From Ignavibacteriales bacterium (GTDB lineage Bacteria; Bacteroidota; Ignavibacteria; Ignavibacteriales; SURF-24), in assembly GCA_026390815.1 (NCBI GenBank), contig JAPLFH010000040.1:62001-126000 (forward strand): a stretch of DNA of 64,000 nt, written 5' to 3'. Below are positions 35,663-45,658 of this stretch, piece by piece (positions within the stretch are counted from its first letter, which is position 1; each line of letters starts with the position of its first letter). Below the pieces are notes generated by a model. That model had not been told where the DNA came from and made no database searches. It saw only the letters and a list, made by a program, of their open reading frames with translations. Position numbers and translations under genes: made by a program.

Positions 35663-37696
35663 ATGAAAATCAAATTATTCCTATTATTGTTTGAAGCTTG
35701 CGTAATTGTCAATTCATTTGCTCAAACGATTATCGAAAACAAAATAGATAGTCTTTTGAACAAAATTCCCACACTTGTTGGTACAAAGAAAGTAGATGCT
35801 ATTACAAATCTTGCAGAATGCTATTCAAAGGTCCAACCATCAGAAGGAATGAAATGGATAGATAACGGATTGGAGTTTTCCAGAAAGTTGAATTATAAAA
35901 AGGGAGAATCTGATTTATTACTCGAATTAGGTACGGTTCAGTACAATTTTCATAAATACTACAATGCATATGATAATTTTCAGACTGCATATGTTATAAA
36001 AAAGTCAATTGCGGATAATAATGGAATTGCCAGGTCCTTGAATTTTTTAGGGATGACAGATATCTGTTTAGGTGATTATGAAAAAGCCATTGAGCATAAT
36101 TTTGAAGCAGTAAAAGTATCAGAAAGTATTGGCGATAAAAAGAATTTAGCAACCGGTTATAATTTTATCGGCATTACAAATTATATACTTAATGATAATC
36201 AAAAAGCAATAAAATATATGCAGAATGCTTTGAGAGTTTCCAGCCAAATTAATGATCTGGAAGGAATTGCATTATCTTATGAGCATCTTGGTTTTGTTTT
36301 TATACGCAGCCATAATTTTGATAGAGCTTTAAGCTACAACGAAAAATCTTTAGCAATTAGAAAAATGCTGGGTGATAGATTTGGAATTGCAGCCATTTAT
36401 GATAACCTGGGAATTATTAATAGAGAAAAAGGATCACAGAATAAAGCATTAGAATATCTTCAGCAATCGCTTAAAATAAAGCAGGAGCTTGGTGATTTAA
36501 AAGGAGTTGGGAATACTTATACCGATATTGGTAGCGTTTATTTAAAACTAAACAACTTTAAACAGGCACTAGACTATTTTTTTAAATCAGTCGAAACCAG
36601 GAAAAGTTATTACGATTTAAGGGGCATTATTTCTTCATATCAAAAAATTTCAGAAGCTTTTGAGAAAAAAGGTGATTATAAAAACGCACTTCAATATCAA
36701 AAACTTTTTAAAGCTTATAGTGATTCAATGGTCACTGAAAAAAATGGCGGCGTAATTGCGGAAGTTCAGGTTAAATACGAAACCGACAAAAAAGAAAAGG
36801 AATTGAACATACTTCAGAAAGATTCTATAATTGATAAAAACTGGCGAATTTTTTTAATAATTGTTATTGTTTTAATTACTAGTTTGGCAGGCGTAACGTT
36901 TTCGGCATATTTCTCTAAACGAAAATCTCTAAATGTATTAAAAGAAAAAAATAAAGAAATAAACTCTCAGAAAGAGCAGTTGCAGTTGTTAAATAGAGAA
37001 TTGACTAACCTAAATTCTGATAAAGATAAACTGTTCGGAATTATAGCCCACGACCTAAGAAGCCCTTTTACTTCTTTAATCGGTCTTTCTCAATTTCTAT
37101 CAGAAGATTATGAATCTCTTACCAGTGATGAAATTAAAAATTATTCTTTTGGTATAAACGATTCAGCAAAAAAAGTTTTTGAATTGCTCGAAAACTTACT
37201 CAACTGGTCAAGATTGAATCTGGGAGGAATTGAATTTAATCCAGAAATAATTGAAGTAAATAAAATTGTAGAAGATGTAATCGGTTTATTTAAATCAAAT
37301 GCTATAAATAAAAATTTGAACTTGATAAACGAAATTAAGTTTGAGCAAAAAGTTTTTGCAGATAAAGAAATGGTACATCTAATATTTCGCAACTTGATTT
37401 CAAATGCAATAAAATATAGCTGTAACGATGGAAAAATAATTATATCTTCAATTTCAAAAAATAAACACAAAGAATTTTCCGTTAAAGATTTTGGCGTTGG
37501 GATCGGACCAGAAGAAATGGGTAAAGTCTTTACCTCCAGGTTAGAATCGAGCAACGGTACTGCGAAGGAAAAAGGAACAGGATTAGGATTATTGTTGTGC
37601 AAAGAAATGGTTGAGAAATGTAGCGGTGAAATTTGGGTTAAAAGTGATTTAGAGTCAGGCAGTACATTCACCTTTACACTTCCATCGGGGAATTAA
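35663..37696 (+). CDS. TPR-containing membrane sensor histidine kinase
   Basis: A signal peptide (about residues 1-20) is followed by roughly 360 residues of tetratricopeptide repeats, seen as repeated units such as ALEYLQQSLKIKQELGDLKGVGNTY. One transmembrane segment lies near residues 395-416, then a coiled coil and the kinase core: HisKA with H463 in AHDLRSPFTSLIG, and an ATPase with NLISNAIKYS (N box), VKDFGVGIGPEEMGKVF and GTGLGLLLCKEMV (G boxes). The TPR part is in the periplasm and probably senses protein or peptide partners. No response regulator is adjacent. At 677 residues it is complete. Confidence 0.88.
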   Translation: MKIKLFLLLFEACVIVNSFAQTIIENKIDSLLNKIPTLVGTKKVDAITNLAECYSKVQPSEGMKWIDNGLEFSRKLNYKKGESDLLLELGTVQYNFHKYYNAYDNFQTAYVIKKSIADNNGIARSLNFLGMTDICLGDYEKAIEHNFEAVKVSESIGDKKNLATGYNFIGITNYILNDNQKAIKYMQNALRVSSQINDLEGIALSYEHLGFVFIRSHNFDRALSYNEKSLAIRKMLGDRFGIAAIYDNLGIINREKGSQNKALEYLQQSLKIKQELGDLKGVGNTYTDIGSVYLKLNNFKQALDYFFKSVETRKSYYDLRGIISSYQKISEAFEKKGDYKNALQYQKLFKAYSDSMVTEKNGGVIAEVQVKYETDKKEKELNILQKDSIIDKNWRIFLIIVIVLITSLAGVTFSAYFSKRKSLNVLKEKNKEINSQKEQLQLLNRELTNLNSDKDKLFGIIAHDLRSPFTSLIGLSQFLSEDYESLTSDEIKNYSFGINDSAKKVFELLENLLNWSRLNLGGIEFNPEIIEVNKIVEDVIGLFKSNAINKNLNLINEIKFEQKVFADKEMVHLIFRNLISNAIKYSCNDGKIIISSISKNKHKEFSVKDFGVGIGPEEMGKVFTSRLESSNGTAKEKGTGLGLLLCKEMVEKCSGEIWVKSDLESGSTFTFTLPSGN

Positions 37697-37711
37697 TATT
37701 AATCATTCAAT

Positions 37712-39163
37712 TTACTTTGCTATGAAACTGCTTTTCTCCAGCATTAAATTTTCAATTTCGTCAATTTCTTTTGGAGCTTTAGATGAAAGAACTTGGCAGC
37801 TATTATTTGTGATTACAACAGTATCTTCTATACGGATACCAATGTTTTTATATTTTTCAACGTTAGGTTTAACCTTAATTATAAATTCCTCTAATTCGTT
37901 TTTATTAACTTTATATCCATAAAATTCTTTTAGGTTGATCAAAACATTTTCACTAACATAAATACCAGGTTCAATAGTAAAAACCATTCCGGGTTCAACC
38001 AGTCGTCCTATGGGATCGCTATAATTTACATCGCCAACATCATGAACGTCCAAACCGACATAATGACTAATACCATGAGGCATCCAGATATCCGTTTGCC
38101 AGCTTTTTGTTTTATCGAATATTAAGCCAAGATTGAATAATCCATCGGTTATAATATTTTTAGCATGGTTCTGAATTTCATTGAATCCAATGCCAGGTTT
38201 TGCATAATCTATCGTTTCATTTAATGCATGCAGTACAATTTCATAAATATCTTTTTGTTCTGTAGAAAATTTTCCATTAGCCGGAATTGTGCGTGTAATA
38301 TCTGAAGCATAATTATTATATTCAGATCCCAAATCCATAACAACAACATCATTTTTCTCCAACTTTCTGTTACCGGCTTCGTAATGTAGTATTGTTGAAT
38401 TTATTCCTGAACCAACAATTGATGGAAATGCAGTGTATTGGGCTCCATCTTTTTTAAATATGTATTCGATTATTGCAGCCAGCTCAATTTCCATAATGTT
38501 TGGTTTGGCTGCCTTCATTGCTTCAATTTGTGCTTCCGCTGTAATATCGCACGCAGTTTTTATCAATGAAATTTCTTCGGGACTTTTAATAACTCTCATC
38601 TCCGCAATAATCTTATTCACATTTAAGTTTTCTTTGTTCAGATTGCCATTCGCTTTTTTATATAAACTATCAATAAGTTTAACAAAATCTTTGTCGGAAG
38701 TATTAAGATAAATTTTATTTTTTCCTTTTAAATAACTGGTCAACGTTTTTTCAAACAAACCGATTCCAAAGGCAGTATCAGCGTCAAAATTTTTTATGGC
38801 ACCTTCAATTCCAGATCTTGCGCCCATCCATGCTTCCATCATTAAATTTTTTTGGCGAACGAACATAACAAACTTTTTATTTTCCCCTGGAATTAATAGC
38901 AATGCTGAACCTGGTTCTTCAAATCCAGTTAAATAATAGAAATCACTATTTTGTCTAAACTGAAAATCAACATCACCATTTCTGTTGGCAACCTTTGCCC
39001 CTTTAATTATGGCAATCCCGCCATCCATTTTACTAAGAAGAGATTCTCTTCGATTTTTAAAAGTGGTTTTATCGCTTAATTGAGGATAATAGTTGATAAA
39101 CGGAATGATGATTAGAAAATTTAAAATCACCAAAAAAGGATTGACCGGATTTCTATTCCACAT
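37712..39163 (-). CDS. Xaa-Pro aminopeptidase (M24B), exported or membrane-anchored
   Basis: This enzyme removes N-terminal residues before proline. The M24 metal site is present in order: VVMDLGSEYNNYASDITRT (two Asp), HGISHYVGLDVHDVG (His), FTIEPGIYV (Glu) and RIEDTVVI (Glu). The N-terminal domain (residues 30-200) is the creatinase-type AMP_N domain. A hydrophobic stretch near residues 8-28 suggests an uncleaved signal or signal peptide, so it may act outside the cytoplasm. It converges with the TPR kinase gene with only 15 bp between. Confidence 0.9.
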   Translation of the reverse strand: MWNRNPVNPFLVILNFLIIIPFINYYPQLSDKTTFKNRRESLLSKMDGGIAIIKGAKVANRNGDVDFQFRQNSDFYYLTGFEEPGSALLLIPGENKKFVMFVRQKNLMMEAWMGARSGIEGAIKNFDADTAFGIGLFEKTLTSYLKGKNKIYLNTSDKDFVKLIDSLYKKANGNLNKENLNVNKIIAEMRVIKSPEEISLIKTACDITAEAQIEAMKAAKPNIMEIELAAIIEYIFKKDGAQYTAFPSIVGSGINSTILHYEAGNRKLEKNDVVVMDLGSEYNNYASDITRTIPANGKFSTEQKDIYEIVLHALNETIDYAKPGIGFNEIQNHAKNIITDGLFNLGLIFDKTKSWQTDIWMPHGISHYVGLDVHDVGDVNYSDPIGRLVEPGMVFTIEPGIYVSENVLINLKEFYGYKVNKNELEEFIIKVKPNVEKYKNIGIRIEDTVVITNNSCQVLSSKAPKEIDEIENLMLEKSSFIAK

Positions 39164-39333
39164 TTTATTTTCCTAAAAATTTACCAATAACGAATAATTT
39201 TTGAATCATATTTAATGAACTCATTGTTTAAAATCCATATAAATATTCTATTGATTAGTATAATATTTTCAAAATTATTTTGAATAGTAAAGAAAAATTT
39301 TAAAATTGTGGTGTAACAAATATTTAATTGCTA

Positions 39334-40260
39334 ATGGATTTTAAAGATTACTACAAAATATTGGGAGTGGGTAAAACCGCTACGCAAGATGAGATAAGGA
39401 AAGCTTATCGCAAGTTGGCTAAACGTTTTCATCCGGATAAGAACCAGGGGGATAAATCCTCCGAAGAGAAGTTTAAGGAAATTAATGAAGCTAATGAAGT
39501 GCTTAGCGATCCTGATAAAAGAAAAAAATATGATCGATTAGGTTCAAATTGGAATAATTCTCAATTTGCAGGCAGCGACTTTGATAATTGGTTTAAGAAT
39601 CAATCATCTTCCAGAAATAAAAGTTCTGACTTTTCAGGAAATTTTAAAGATATTTTTGAAGATTATGGCGGATTTTCTGATCTGTTCGAAAATTTTATGG
39701 GTGGTAGAACAAGAACATCGCGTGTGCGGGTGCGTAAAGGTGCTGATTATGAAGCAGCACTTCATATTTCTTTGGAAGAAGCTTTCTCTGGAATAGAAAA
39801 ACAGATTACCGTGGATGGTAGAACTTTGAAAGTGAAAATTAATCCTGGAATTGAAGACGGGAAAAAACTTCGATTGAAAAATCAGGGTGCCTCTGGCTTA
39901 GGTGGCGGTGATAAGGGTGATTTATATTTAACTATTCATATTGGTAAACAATCGTTGTTTGAAAGAAAGGGGAATGATCTTTACCTTACATTAAACGTCG
40001 ATTTGTTCACTGCAATACTTGGTGGAAAAAAACAAATAAAAACTCTTGATGGAAAAACGATTAGTATCGATATTCCGAAAGAAACAGAGAATGGAAAATT
40101 ATTAAGGATTAAAGGAATGGGTTTTAGGGATTATGATAATAATTCATTTCGTGGTGATTTGTTTATCAAAATTAACATAACTATTCCCCAAAACTTGTCT
40201 CATGAAGAAATTAAGTTATTCAATAAATTAGCTGAATTGAGAAAGGGAAAACTAAATTGA
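39334..40260 (+). CDS. DnaJ-like co-chaperone, CbpA-type (no zinc finger)
   Basis: This Hsp70 co-chaperone has an N-terminal J domain with the HPD motif (residues 33-35 from the ATG at 39334) in KRFHPDKNQGDK. A Gly/Ser-rich and Phe-rich linker follows (about 75-130), then two peptide-binding C-terminal domains that begin near residue 135 (ADYEAALHISLEEAFSG). The CxxCxGxG zinc repeats of DnaJ proper are absent, so it belongs to the CbpA-type group. A TTG two codons upstream (39328) could also serve as start. It stands alone. Confidence 0.9.
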   Translation: MDFKDYYKILGVGKTATQDEIRKAYRKLAKRFHPDKNQGDKSSEEKFKEINEANEVLSDPDKRKKYDRLGSNWNNSQFAGSDFDNWFKNQSSSRNKSSDFSGNFKDIFEDYGGFSDLFENFMGGRTRTSRVRVRKGADYEAALHISLEEAFSGIEKQITVDGRTLKVKINPGIEDGKKLRLKNQGASGLGGGDKGDLYLTIHIGKQSLFERKGNDLYLTLNVDLFTAILGGKKQIKTLDGKTISIDIPKETENGKLLRIKGMGFRDYDNNSFRGDLFIKINITIPQNLSHEEIKLFNKLAELRKGKLN

Positions 40261-40263
40261 TAT

Positions 40264-40578
40264 TTAATATTCACAATTTTTAAGTTTCGCCAAGATATCT
40301 TTAACACTTACTAATTGTTTTCCTTCTTCACAAAAAACGGTCTTGTAAAAGTTACACTCTAAGCAATTTCCATATTTAACAGCAAATGTTCCTTGAATTT
40401 TGCCACCACAAAAAGTACCTGAAATTGGCCAGCAACATCTACCGCCATTTTGCCCTGAATTTATTCCATTCAAACGCACTTCTGTGGAAGCAGGACATTC
40501 CCGATAATCTTTTACCTTTACTCCACCAGGTTGCCGCCCACAATTTTTAATTTCCCAGCAATTAGATTTTGCCATCAT
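40264..40578 (-). CDS. Two-CW domain protein, copy 1
   Basis: The 104 residues have a cysteine pattern of repeated CW/CC pairs: NCWEIKNCGRQPGG at about 6-19, then CPASTEVR, RCCWPISGTFCGGK and NCLECNFYKTVFCEEGKQL. This matches the two-CW family, of unknown function and presumably metal-binding or disulfide-bonded. It is closely similar to the neighbouring gene at 40737-41039 throughout its length, so the two arose by tandem duplication. There is no signal peptide. Confidence 0.8.
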   Translation of the reverse strand: MMAKSNCWEIKNCGRQPGGVKVKDYRECPASTEVRLNGINSGQNGGRCCWPISGTFCGGKIQGTFAVKYGNCLECNFYKTVFCEEGKQLVSVKDILAKLKNCEY

Positions 40579-40736
40579 TTAATTCCGTATATATAACTAA
40601 AGTCTATTATCGATTAAAAAGTAAAAAATTTTAGCACGCGAATAATAAGATTTAAATAATACCTGCCCGCCAATCAAATTTAGAAAAGCAATCAAGTTTG
40701 ATTGTAAAACATCTCCTTTATAAATAAAAATAATTA

Positions 40737-41039
40737 TCAGTTTTTAAGTTTTGCCAAAATATCTCTTACACCCATTAGCTGTTTTCCTTCATCGTTTAGA
40801 ACGGATTTATAAAAAGCACATTCTAAACAATTACCAAGTTTAGTAGCAAAGGATCCCTGTACTTTACCACCGCATAAAGTGCCAGTAATTGCCCAGCAAG
40901 ATCTTCCACCATTTTTCCCCGAATTAATATCATTCAACCGCACTTCAGTTGAAGCTGGGCATATTCCAAAATCTTTAATTTTTATGCCACCAGGCTGCCG
41001 CCCGCAATTTTTTATTTCCCAACAATTTGATTTAGCCAT
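40737..41039 (-). CDS. Two-CW domain protein, copy 2
   Basis: This copy has 100 residues and the same cysteine arrangement as the gene at 40264-40578 (SNCWEIKNCGRQPGGIKIK at the start, SCWAITGTLCGGK in the middle). It ends at LAKLKN; the other copy has four extra residues (CEY and one before). Upstream sequences of the two genes also match (TATCGA(T/G)TAAAAAGTA-like), so the duplication included the promoter. It could provide a gene-dosage effect or diverged binding. Function unknown. Confidence 0.8.
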   Translation of the reverse strand: MAKSNCWEIKNCGRQPGGIKIKDFGICPASTEVRLNDINSGKNGGRSCWAITGTLCGGKVQGSFATKLGNCLECAFYKSVLNDEGKQLMGVRDILAKLKN

Positions 41040-41221
41040 GTATAACTCCGCATTTATAGTTAAGTAAATTATCGAGTAAAAAGTATAAAAATTAAGTACT
41101 GGAATAAGTACACTGAAAGAACATTCCTTTGTTATTCAATTTGAGGAAAATACGCAGGAATTAGATTGTAAAATATCTCATTTAAAATTTATATATTTCC
41201 CCATCAGAAATTTACAGCTAT

Positions 41222-42700
41222 ATGAAAATTATAGATAAACAAGAAATATATTTTGAAAAGTTTAGAAGTAATATAGTCGGGTATAATCAACACTTCCAAA
41301 CCCCTTTTGGTAAAAAAAGAATTGTATATGCCGACTGGATTGCCAGTGGCAGGTTATACAAACCCATCGAAAGAATAATGCTGGAAAGATTCGGTCCGTT
41401 TGTTGGCAACACACATTCGGAATCAAGTATAACCGGTTTAACAATGACAAGAGCTTACCATGCTGCTCACGAAATGATTAAGAATCATGTAAATGCAGGA
41501 ACTGACGATGTAATAATAACCGCCGGATTTGGAATGACTACTGTTATTAATAAATTCCAACGCATTTTAGGACTTGCGGTACCAGAACAAGTTAAGGATT
41601 GCATAAATCTAAAAGGGGACGATAAACCGGTTGTTTTTCTTACACACATGGAACATCATTCAAATCATACTAACTGGCTTCCAACTCTGGCAGAAGTAGT
41701 TGTACTAGAACCGGATGCTGATGGTTTAGTTGATCTTAACAAACTTCATCATCAATTAAACAAATTTAAAAATAGAAAAATTAAGATTGGTTCTTTTACT
41801 TCTTGTTCAAATGTTACAGGTATTCGAACTCCATATCATCAAATGGCAAAATTGATGCACGAATATGGAGGCGTTTGTTTTATTGACTTTGCTGCTTCTG
41901 CACCTTATGATGAAATCAATATGCATCCTAAGGACCAACTTGAAAAATTAGATGCAATATTTTTTTCACCGCACAAATTTTTAGGTGGACCAGGAACACC
42001 AGGCGTAATAGTATTCGATTCTAAACTTTATGATAGAAAAACTCCGGATCAACCTGGGGGCGGAACTGTTGATTGGACAAATCCATGGGGAAAATATAGA
42101 TTCCTGAATGATATTGAAATTAGGGAAGATGGAGGAACACCTGGATTTCTTCAGACAATTAAAGCTGCTTTATGTATACAGCTTAAAAACGAAATGAATG
42201 TGAAAAATATGCAAGTAAGAGAAAAGGAATTATTGAAAATTGCTTTCAAAGAATTTAAAAAAATTCCCAGTCTTCATATTCTTGCCAATAATGTAGAAGA
42301 GCGAATGGGAATTATTTCATTCTATGTAGAAAATGTTCACTATAATTTAGTTGTAAAGTTATTAAATGATCGATATGGTGTTCAGGTTAGGGGCGGTTGT
42401 TCTTGCGCTGGAACTTATGGGCATTATTTGCTTCATATCGGTCCGCAGCTTTCTAAAAAAATAACAACCCAAATTGATCATGGAGATCTATCGGCAAAAC
42501 CGGGCTGGGTTCGCCTATCTCTCCACCCAACTACAACAAATGATGAATTATTTTTTATAACAGGTGCAATTAAAGAATTAGTTGAAAATATTGATAAATT
42601 AAAAGCGGATTATCAATATTCTCCAACCAAAAATATATTTTACAATATCAATTCAAGGGAGGATAAAGTTCAATCAAATAAACTTTTTAATTTAGATTAA
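41222..42700 (+). CDS. Class V aminotransferase-fold PLP enzyme, cysteine desulfurase-like
   Basis: The product has the class V fold. The PLP lysine is K252 in FFSPHKFLGGPGTPG. Earlier, HMEHHSNHTNWLPTLAE and SNVTGIRTPYHQMAKLMHEYG match the substrate and cofactor region, and FIDFAASAPYDEINMHP carries the PLP-ring Asp. A cysteine occurs in VRGGCSCAGTYGHYLL, where desulfurases carry the persulfide Cys, but the loop differs from SufS or IscS. At 492 residues it is longer than those. The substrate is unknown; sulfur transfer is possible. Confidence 0.78.
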   Translation: MKIIDKQEIYFEKFRSNIVGYNQHFQTPFGKKRIVYADWIASGRLYKPIERIMLERFGPFVGNTHSESSITGLTMTRAYHAAHEMIKNHVNAGTDDVIITAGFGMTTVINKFQRILGLAVPEQVKDCINLKGDDKPVVFLTHMEHHSNHTNWLPTLAEVVVLEPDADGLVDLNKLHHQLNKFKNRKIKIGSFTSCSNVTGIRTPYHQMAKLMHEYGGVCFIDFAASAPYDEINMHPKDQLEKLDAIFFSPHKFLGGPGTPGVIVFDSKLYDRKTPDQPGGGTVDWTNPWGKYRFLNDIEIREDGGTPGFLQTIKAALCIQLKNEMNVKNMQVREKELLKIAFKEFKKIPSLHILANNVEERMGIISFYVENVHYNLVVKLLNDRYGVQVRGGCSCAGTYGHYLLHIGPQLSKKITTQIDHGDLSAKPGWVRLSLHPTTTNDELFFITGAIKELVENIDKLKADYQYSPTKNIFYNINSREDKVQSNKLFNLD

Positions 42701-42959
42701 TACCGCTTCCAGTTTAACAAAAGAATATTCAAGCTAGAAGTTATGTAAAGCGAAAAATTTGGTTCTATGTAATTTATATTGTTGCTTAATTATATTTTGA
42801 TGTAATGATAAATGTTTGCCCGATTATTGTGAATAAAATCAAAAGAGATTTTCTATGCTTAACGTAAATTGTACTCAATTATTTAGATTTGTTTTAGCTT
42901 ATTTAATTTTCTTTGAATTTTGTCGATAATTCAATACAAAACTCAAAAGAGAGGGGTTT

Positions 42960-45422
42960 ATGAATAATATTTCTCTAACTATCGAAGAATTATCTGCGGA
43001 AAATGAATTTCTTAAAGAGAGAATCAGATATTTAGAATCAGCCTATCCTGGTTTTCCAAAAATCAATCAACCAATTAATATTAGTGAGGATTATAAGTCA
43101 TTAGGCAATATTTTAACTTTAATGTGTAATGACCTTCCAGATATGATCTGGGTTAAGGATTTGGATAATAATTATATCTTCACTAACAAAGCGCTTTGTA
43201 ATAAATTGCTGATGGCAAAAAGTACAGATGAACCAATTGGAAAATCAGAATCCTTTTTTGTTGAAAGAGAAAAAGCTTTGCATCCCGCGAATGCGAATTG
43301 GTATACTTTCGGAGAAATTAGCGAGGAATCAGATTCCAGGGTAATGAATAGTAAAAAGTTAGAAAGATTTGAAGAATTTGGTAATGTTAAAGGCGAATAC
43401 TTATTTCTTGATATTTACAAAGCTCCGTTGGTTGATGATCTTGGAAATATTATTGGAACGATTGGATGCGCAAGAGATAATACAAATGAAAAGAAATTAG
43501 AAAGAGAATGTAAACTTGCCAAATTAGCATTAACTGAAATTGAAGATCAATATCGGGTAACATTAAAAGCAATTCCTGATTTAATGTTCAGAATTAATCT
43601 GGCAGGAGTATTCGTCGATTTCCATGCAAACAATACTGGCGAATTAGCCCTTCCCAAGGAAAAAATAATTGGAGCAAATATAAAAGATATTTTTAACTCC
43701 GATCTTTCCGAAAAAATATTAGGATTGGTAAAACTTTGTATAGAATCCGGGAATAATGAAGTGCTGGAATATAGTATGAATCTTGCCGGCAAGACCAATT
43801 TTTATGAATCGCATATTGTTAAAGCCGGGCAAAATGAAGTTTTGGCAGTTGTTAGGAACATTACCACAAGAAAAAAAACTGAGATCACGCTGGAAAATGA
43901 GAGAGATGAAATGCTTTATCTATTTGATAGTTTAAGTGAGCTAATATACGTGGCGGATTTAAATTCCCATGAAATACTTTATACAAATCCGTTTACTCAA
44001 CGACTAGTTAAATCTGAGGCTATTGGAAAAAAATGTTATAAAATTTTGTATGGATTTGATTTACCATGTAAATTTTGCACAAATGCAAAGATCAAAGAAC
44101 TTAATGGCGAACCTTACCAGTGGGAATTCCACAACCATTTGCTTGGTAAAGATTATCTTATTACCGATAAAATAATCAGATGGCCCAATGGTAAAGATGT
44201 TCGATTTGAAATTGCGATTGATATTTCCCATAGAAAAAATGCAGAAAAGGAAATTATAATTGCAAAGGAAAAAGCAGAAGATATGAATCGCCTGAAGAAT
44301 AGTTTTCTTGCTAATATGAGTCATGAACTGCGTACACCACTAATTGGCGTAATGGGTTTTGCTGAATTACTTTCAACTGAGCTTGTTGATCCGGAATTAA
44401 AAATGCGTGCTGATATGATTCACGAAAGTGGGCAAAGATTACTTGAAACGCTAAATCTTGTTCTCGATCTTTCTATTATCGAAGCGAATAAACTTGAATT
44501 AGAACTAAAGAAAGTTAATGTTTCTCAAATTGTACAAGAATCAATAGAAAAATTTCAGGAGTATGCCAGGAAGAAGAACTTATACCTTAGAACAACCATT
44601 AAAAATGAAATGTTGTTTGCTTATCTTGATGCAAAAATATTTTTACAGGTGCTATCTAATCTTTTAAATAACGCGATTAAGTACACAGAAACCGGCGGGA
44701 TTAATTTAGAAATTGTAAAAGAAAATTATGAGGGAAATGAGTTTGCCGTTATTCGTGTTATAGATACTGGAATCGGAATTCCTCCGCAGAGTATGGATAT
44801 TATATTTGAACCCTTTAGACAAGTAAGCGAAGGTTATAACCGGAAGTTTGATGGTTCGGGCTTAGGTTTAACTATTACAAAAAAGTTTGTTCAGTCTATG
44901 AATGGTTCAATTGATGTTGAAAGTAAAGTAGGTATTGGTTCTATCTTTAAAATAAGTTTTCCAATCATAGTTTCTAAACCTGATTCTTTAGGTCCAATCA
45001 AAATAGTAAAGCAAAAACAACAACCAGCAGAAATTTCAAATATCGCTAAAAGAAGAAGCATTCCTGCACTTCTTTTCGTAGAAGATGACGAGATTAATCG
45101 CTCAGTTGTTAAACTGTTTCTAAAGGATTCCTATCATCTCGATTTTACTTCTACCGGTGAAAACTCAATTGAAATGGCGCAAAAGAAAAAATATTCCGCA
45201 ATTCTTATGGATATAAATCTTGCCGGTAAAATGAATGGGCTTGAAGCAGCAAAGGAAATAAGAAAACTAAATGGTTACCAGGACATTCCTATAATTGCCA
45301 TTACAGCTTGTGCTATGGTTGGTGACAGGGAGAGAATTCTTAATGAAGGTTGCACGCATTATTTATCTAAACCTTTTTCTAAAGATAAAATTGTTAAATT
45401 AGTTGATAAAGTGTTGGACTAA
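42960..45422 (+). CDS. Hybrid sensor histidine kinase with PAS domains and receiver
   Basis: The 820-residue cytoplasmic protein has PAS-type domains at about 40-190, 195-300 and 315-430, the second with LKAIPDLMFRINLAG. HisKA has H455 in MSHELRTPLIGVMG; the ATPase shows LLNNAIKYTETGG, VIDTGIGIPPQSMDIIFEPF and GSGLGLTITKKFV. A receiver domain begins near residue 700 with D751 in MDINLAG and K near 805 (SKPFSKDKI). A coiled-coil start (residues 1-30) may dimerise it. No separate output gene is nearby, so phosphate may pass to a distant HPt protein. Confidence 0.9.
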   Translation: MNNISLTIEELSAENEFLKERIRYLESAYPGFPKINQPINISEDYKSLGNILTLMCNDLPDMIWVKDLDNNYIFTNKALCNKLLMAKSTDEPIGKSESFFVEREKALHPANANWYTFGEISEESDSRVMNSKKLERFEEFGNVKGEYLFLDIYKAPLVDDLGNIIGTIGCARDNTNEKKLERECKLAKLALTEIEDQYRVTLKAIPDLMFRINLAGVFVDFHANNTGELALPKEKIIGANIKDIFNSDLSEKILGLVKLCIESGNNEVLEYSMNLAGKTNFYESHIVKAGQNEVLAVVRNITTRKKTEITLENERDEMLYLFDSLSELIYVADLNSHEILYTNPFTQRLVKSEAIGKKCYKILYGFDLPCKFCTNAKIKELNGEPYQWEFHNHLLGKDYLITDKIIRWPNGKDVRFEIAIDISHRKNAEKEIIIAKEKAEDMNRLKNSFLANMSHELRTPLIGVMGFAELLSTELVDPELKMRADMIHESGQRLLETLNLVLDLSIIEANKLELELKKVNVSQIVQESIEKFQEYARKKNLYLRTTIKNEMLFAYLDAKIFLQVLSNLLNNAIKYTETGGINLEIVKENYEGNEFAVIRVIDTGIGIPPQSMDIIFEPFRQVSEGYNRKFDGSGLGLTITKKFVQSMNGSIDVESKVGIGSIFKISFPIIVSKPDSLGPIKIVKQKQQPAEISNIAKRRSIPALLFVEDDEINRSVVKLFLKDSYHLDFTSTGENSIEMAQKKKYSAILMDINLAGKMNGLEAAKEIRKLNGYQDIPIIAITACAMVGDRERILNEGCTHYLSKPFSKDKIVKLVDKVLD

Positions 45423-45601
45423 AATTCCAATCTTATAAAATTAACAACTGATTGCTCCAGATAAACAATTGGTGACTACAACATAAATTTCTCTCAATAG
45501 AATTTTCTGCTATACGCTAAGCCCAATAATAGTTTTAATTTCATTTTTAGAAAATTATATTCATTAATACTTTCCAATTGCACCTTGGGCTGGAAAATAT
45601 T

Positions 45602-45632
45602 TTGTACTGCTTTAAAATAAATGTTATTTTTA
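45602..45632 (+). promoter_or_regulatory. Possible Bacteroidota-type promoter of serA
   Basis: TTG at 45602-45604 is followed after 20 nt by TATTTTTA at 45625-45632, 7 of 8 matches to TAnnTTTG. The serA ATG is 27 nt further. The fit is suggestive only. Confidence 0.4.
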
Positions 45633-45658
45633 GAACACAATAAAAATTTAAAGAAAAC

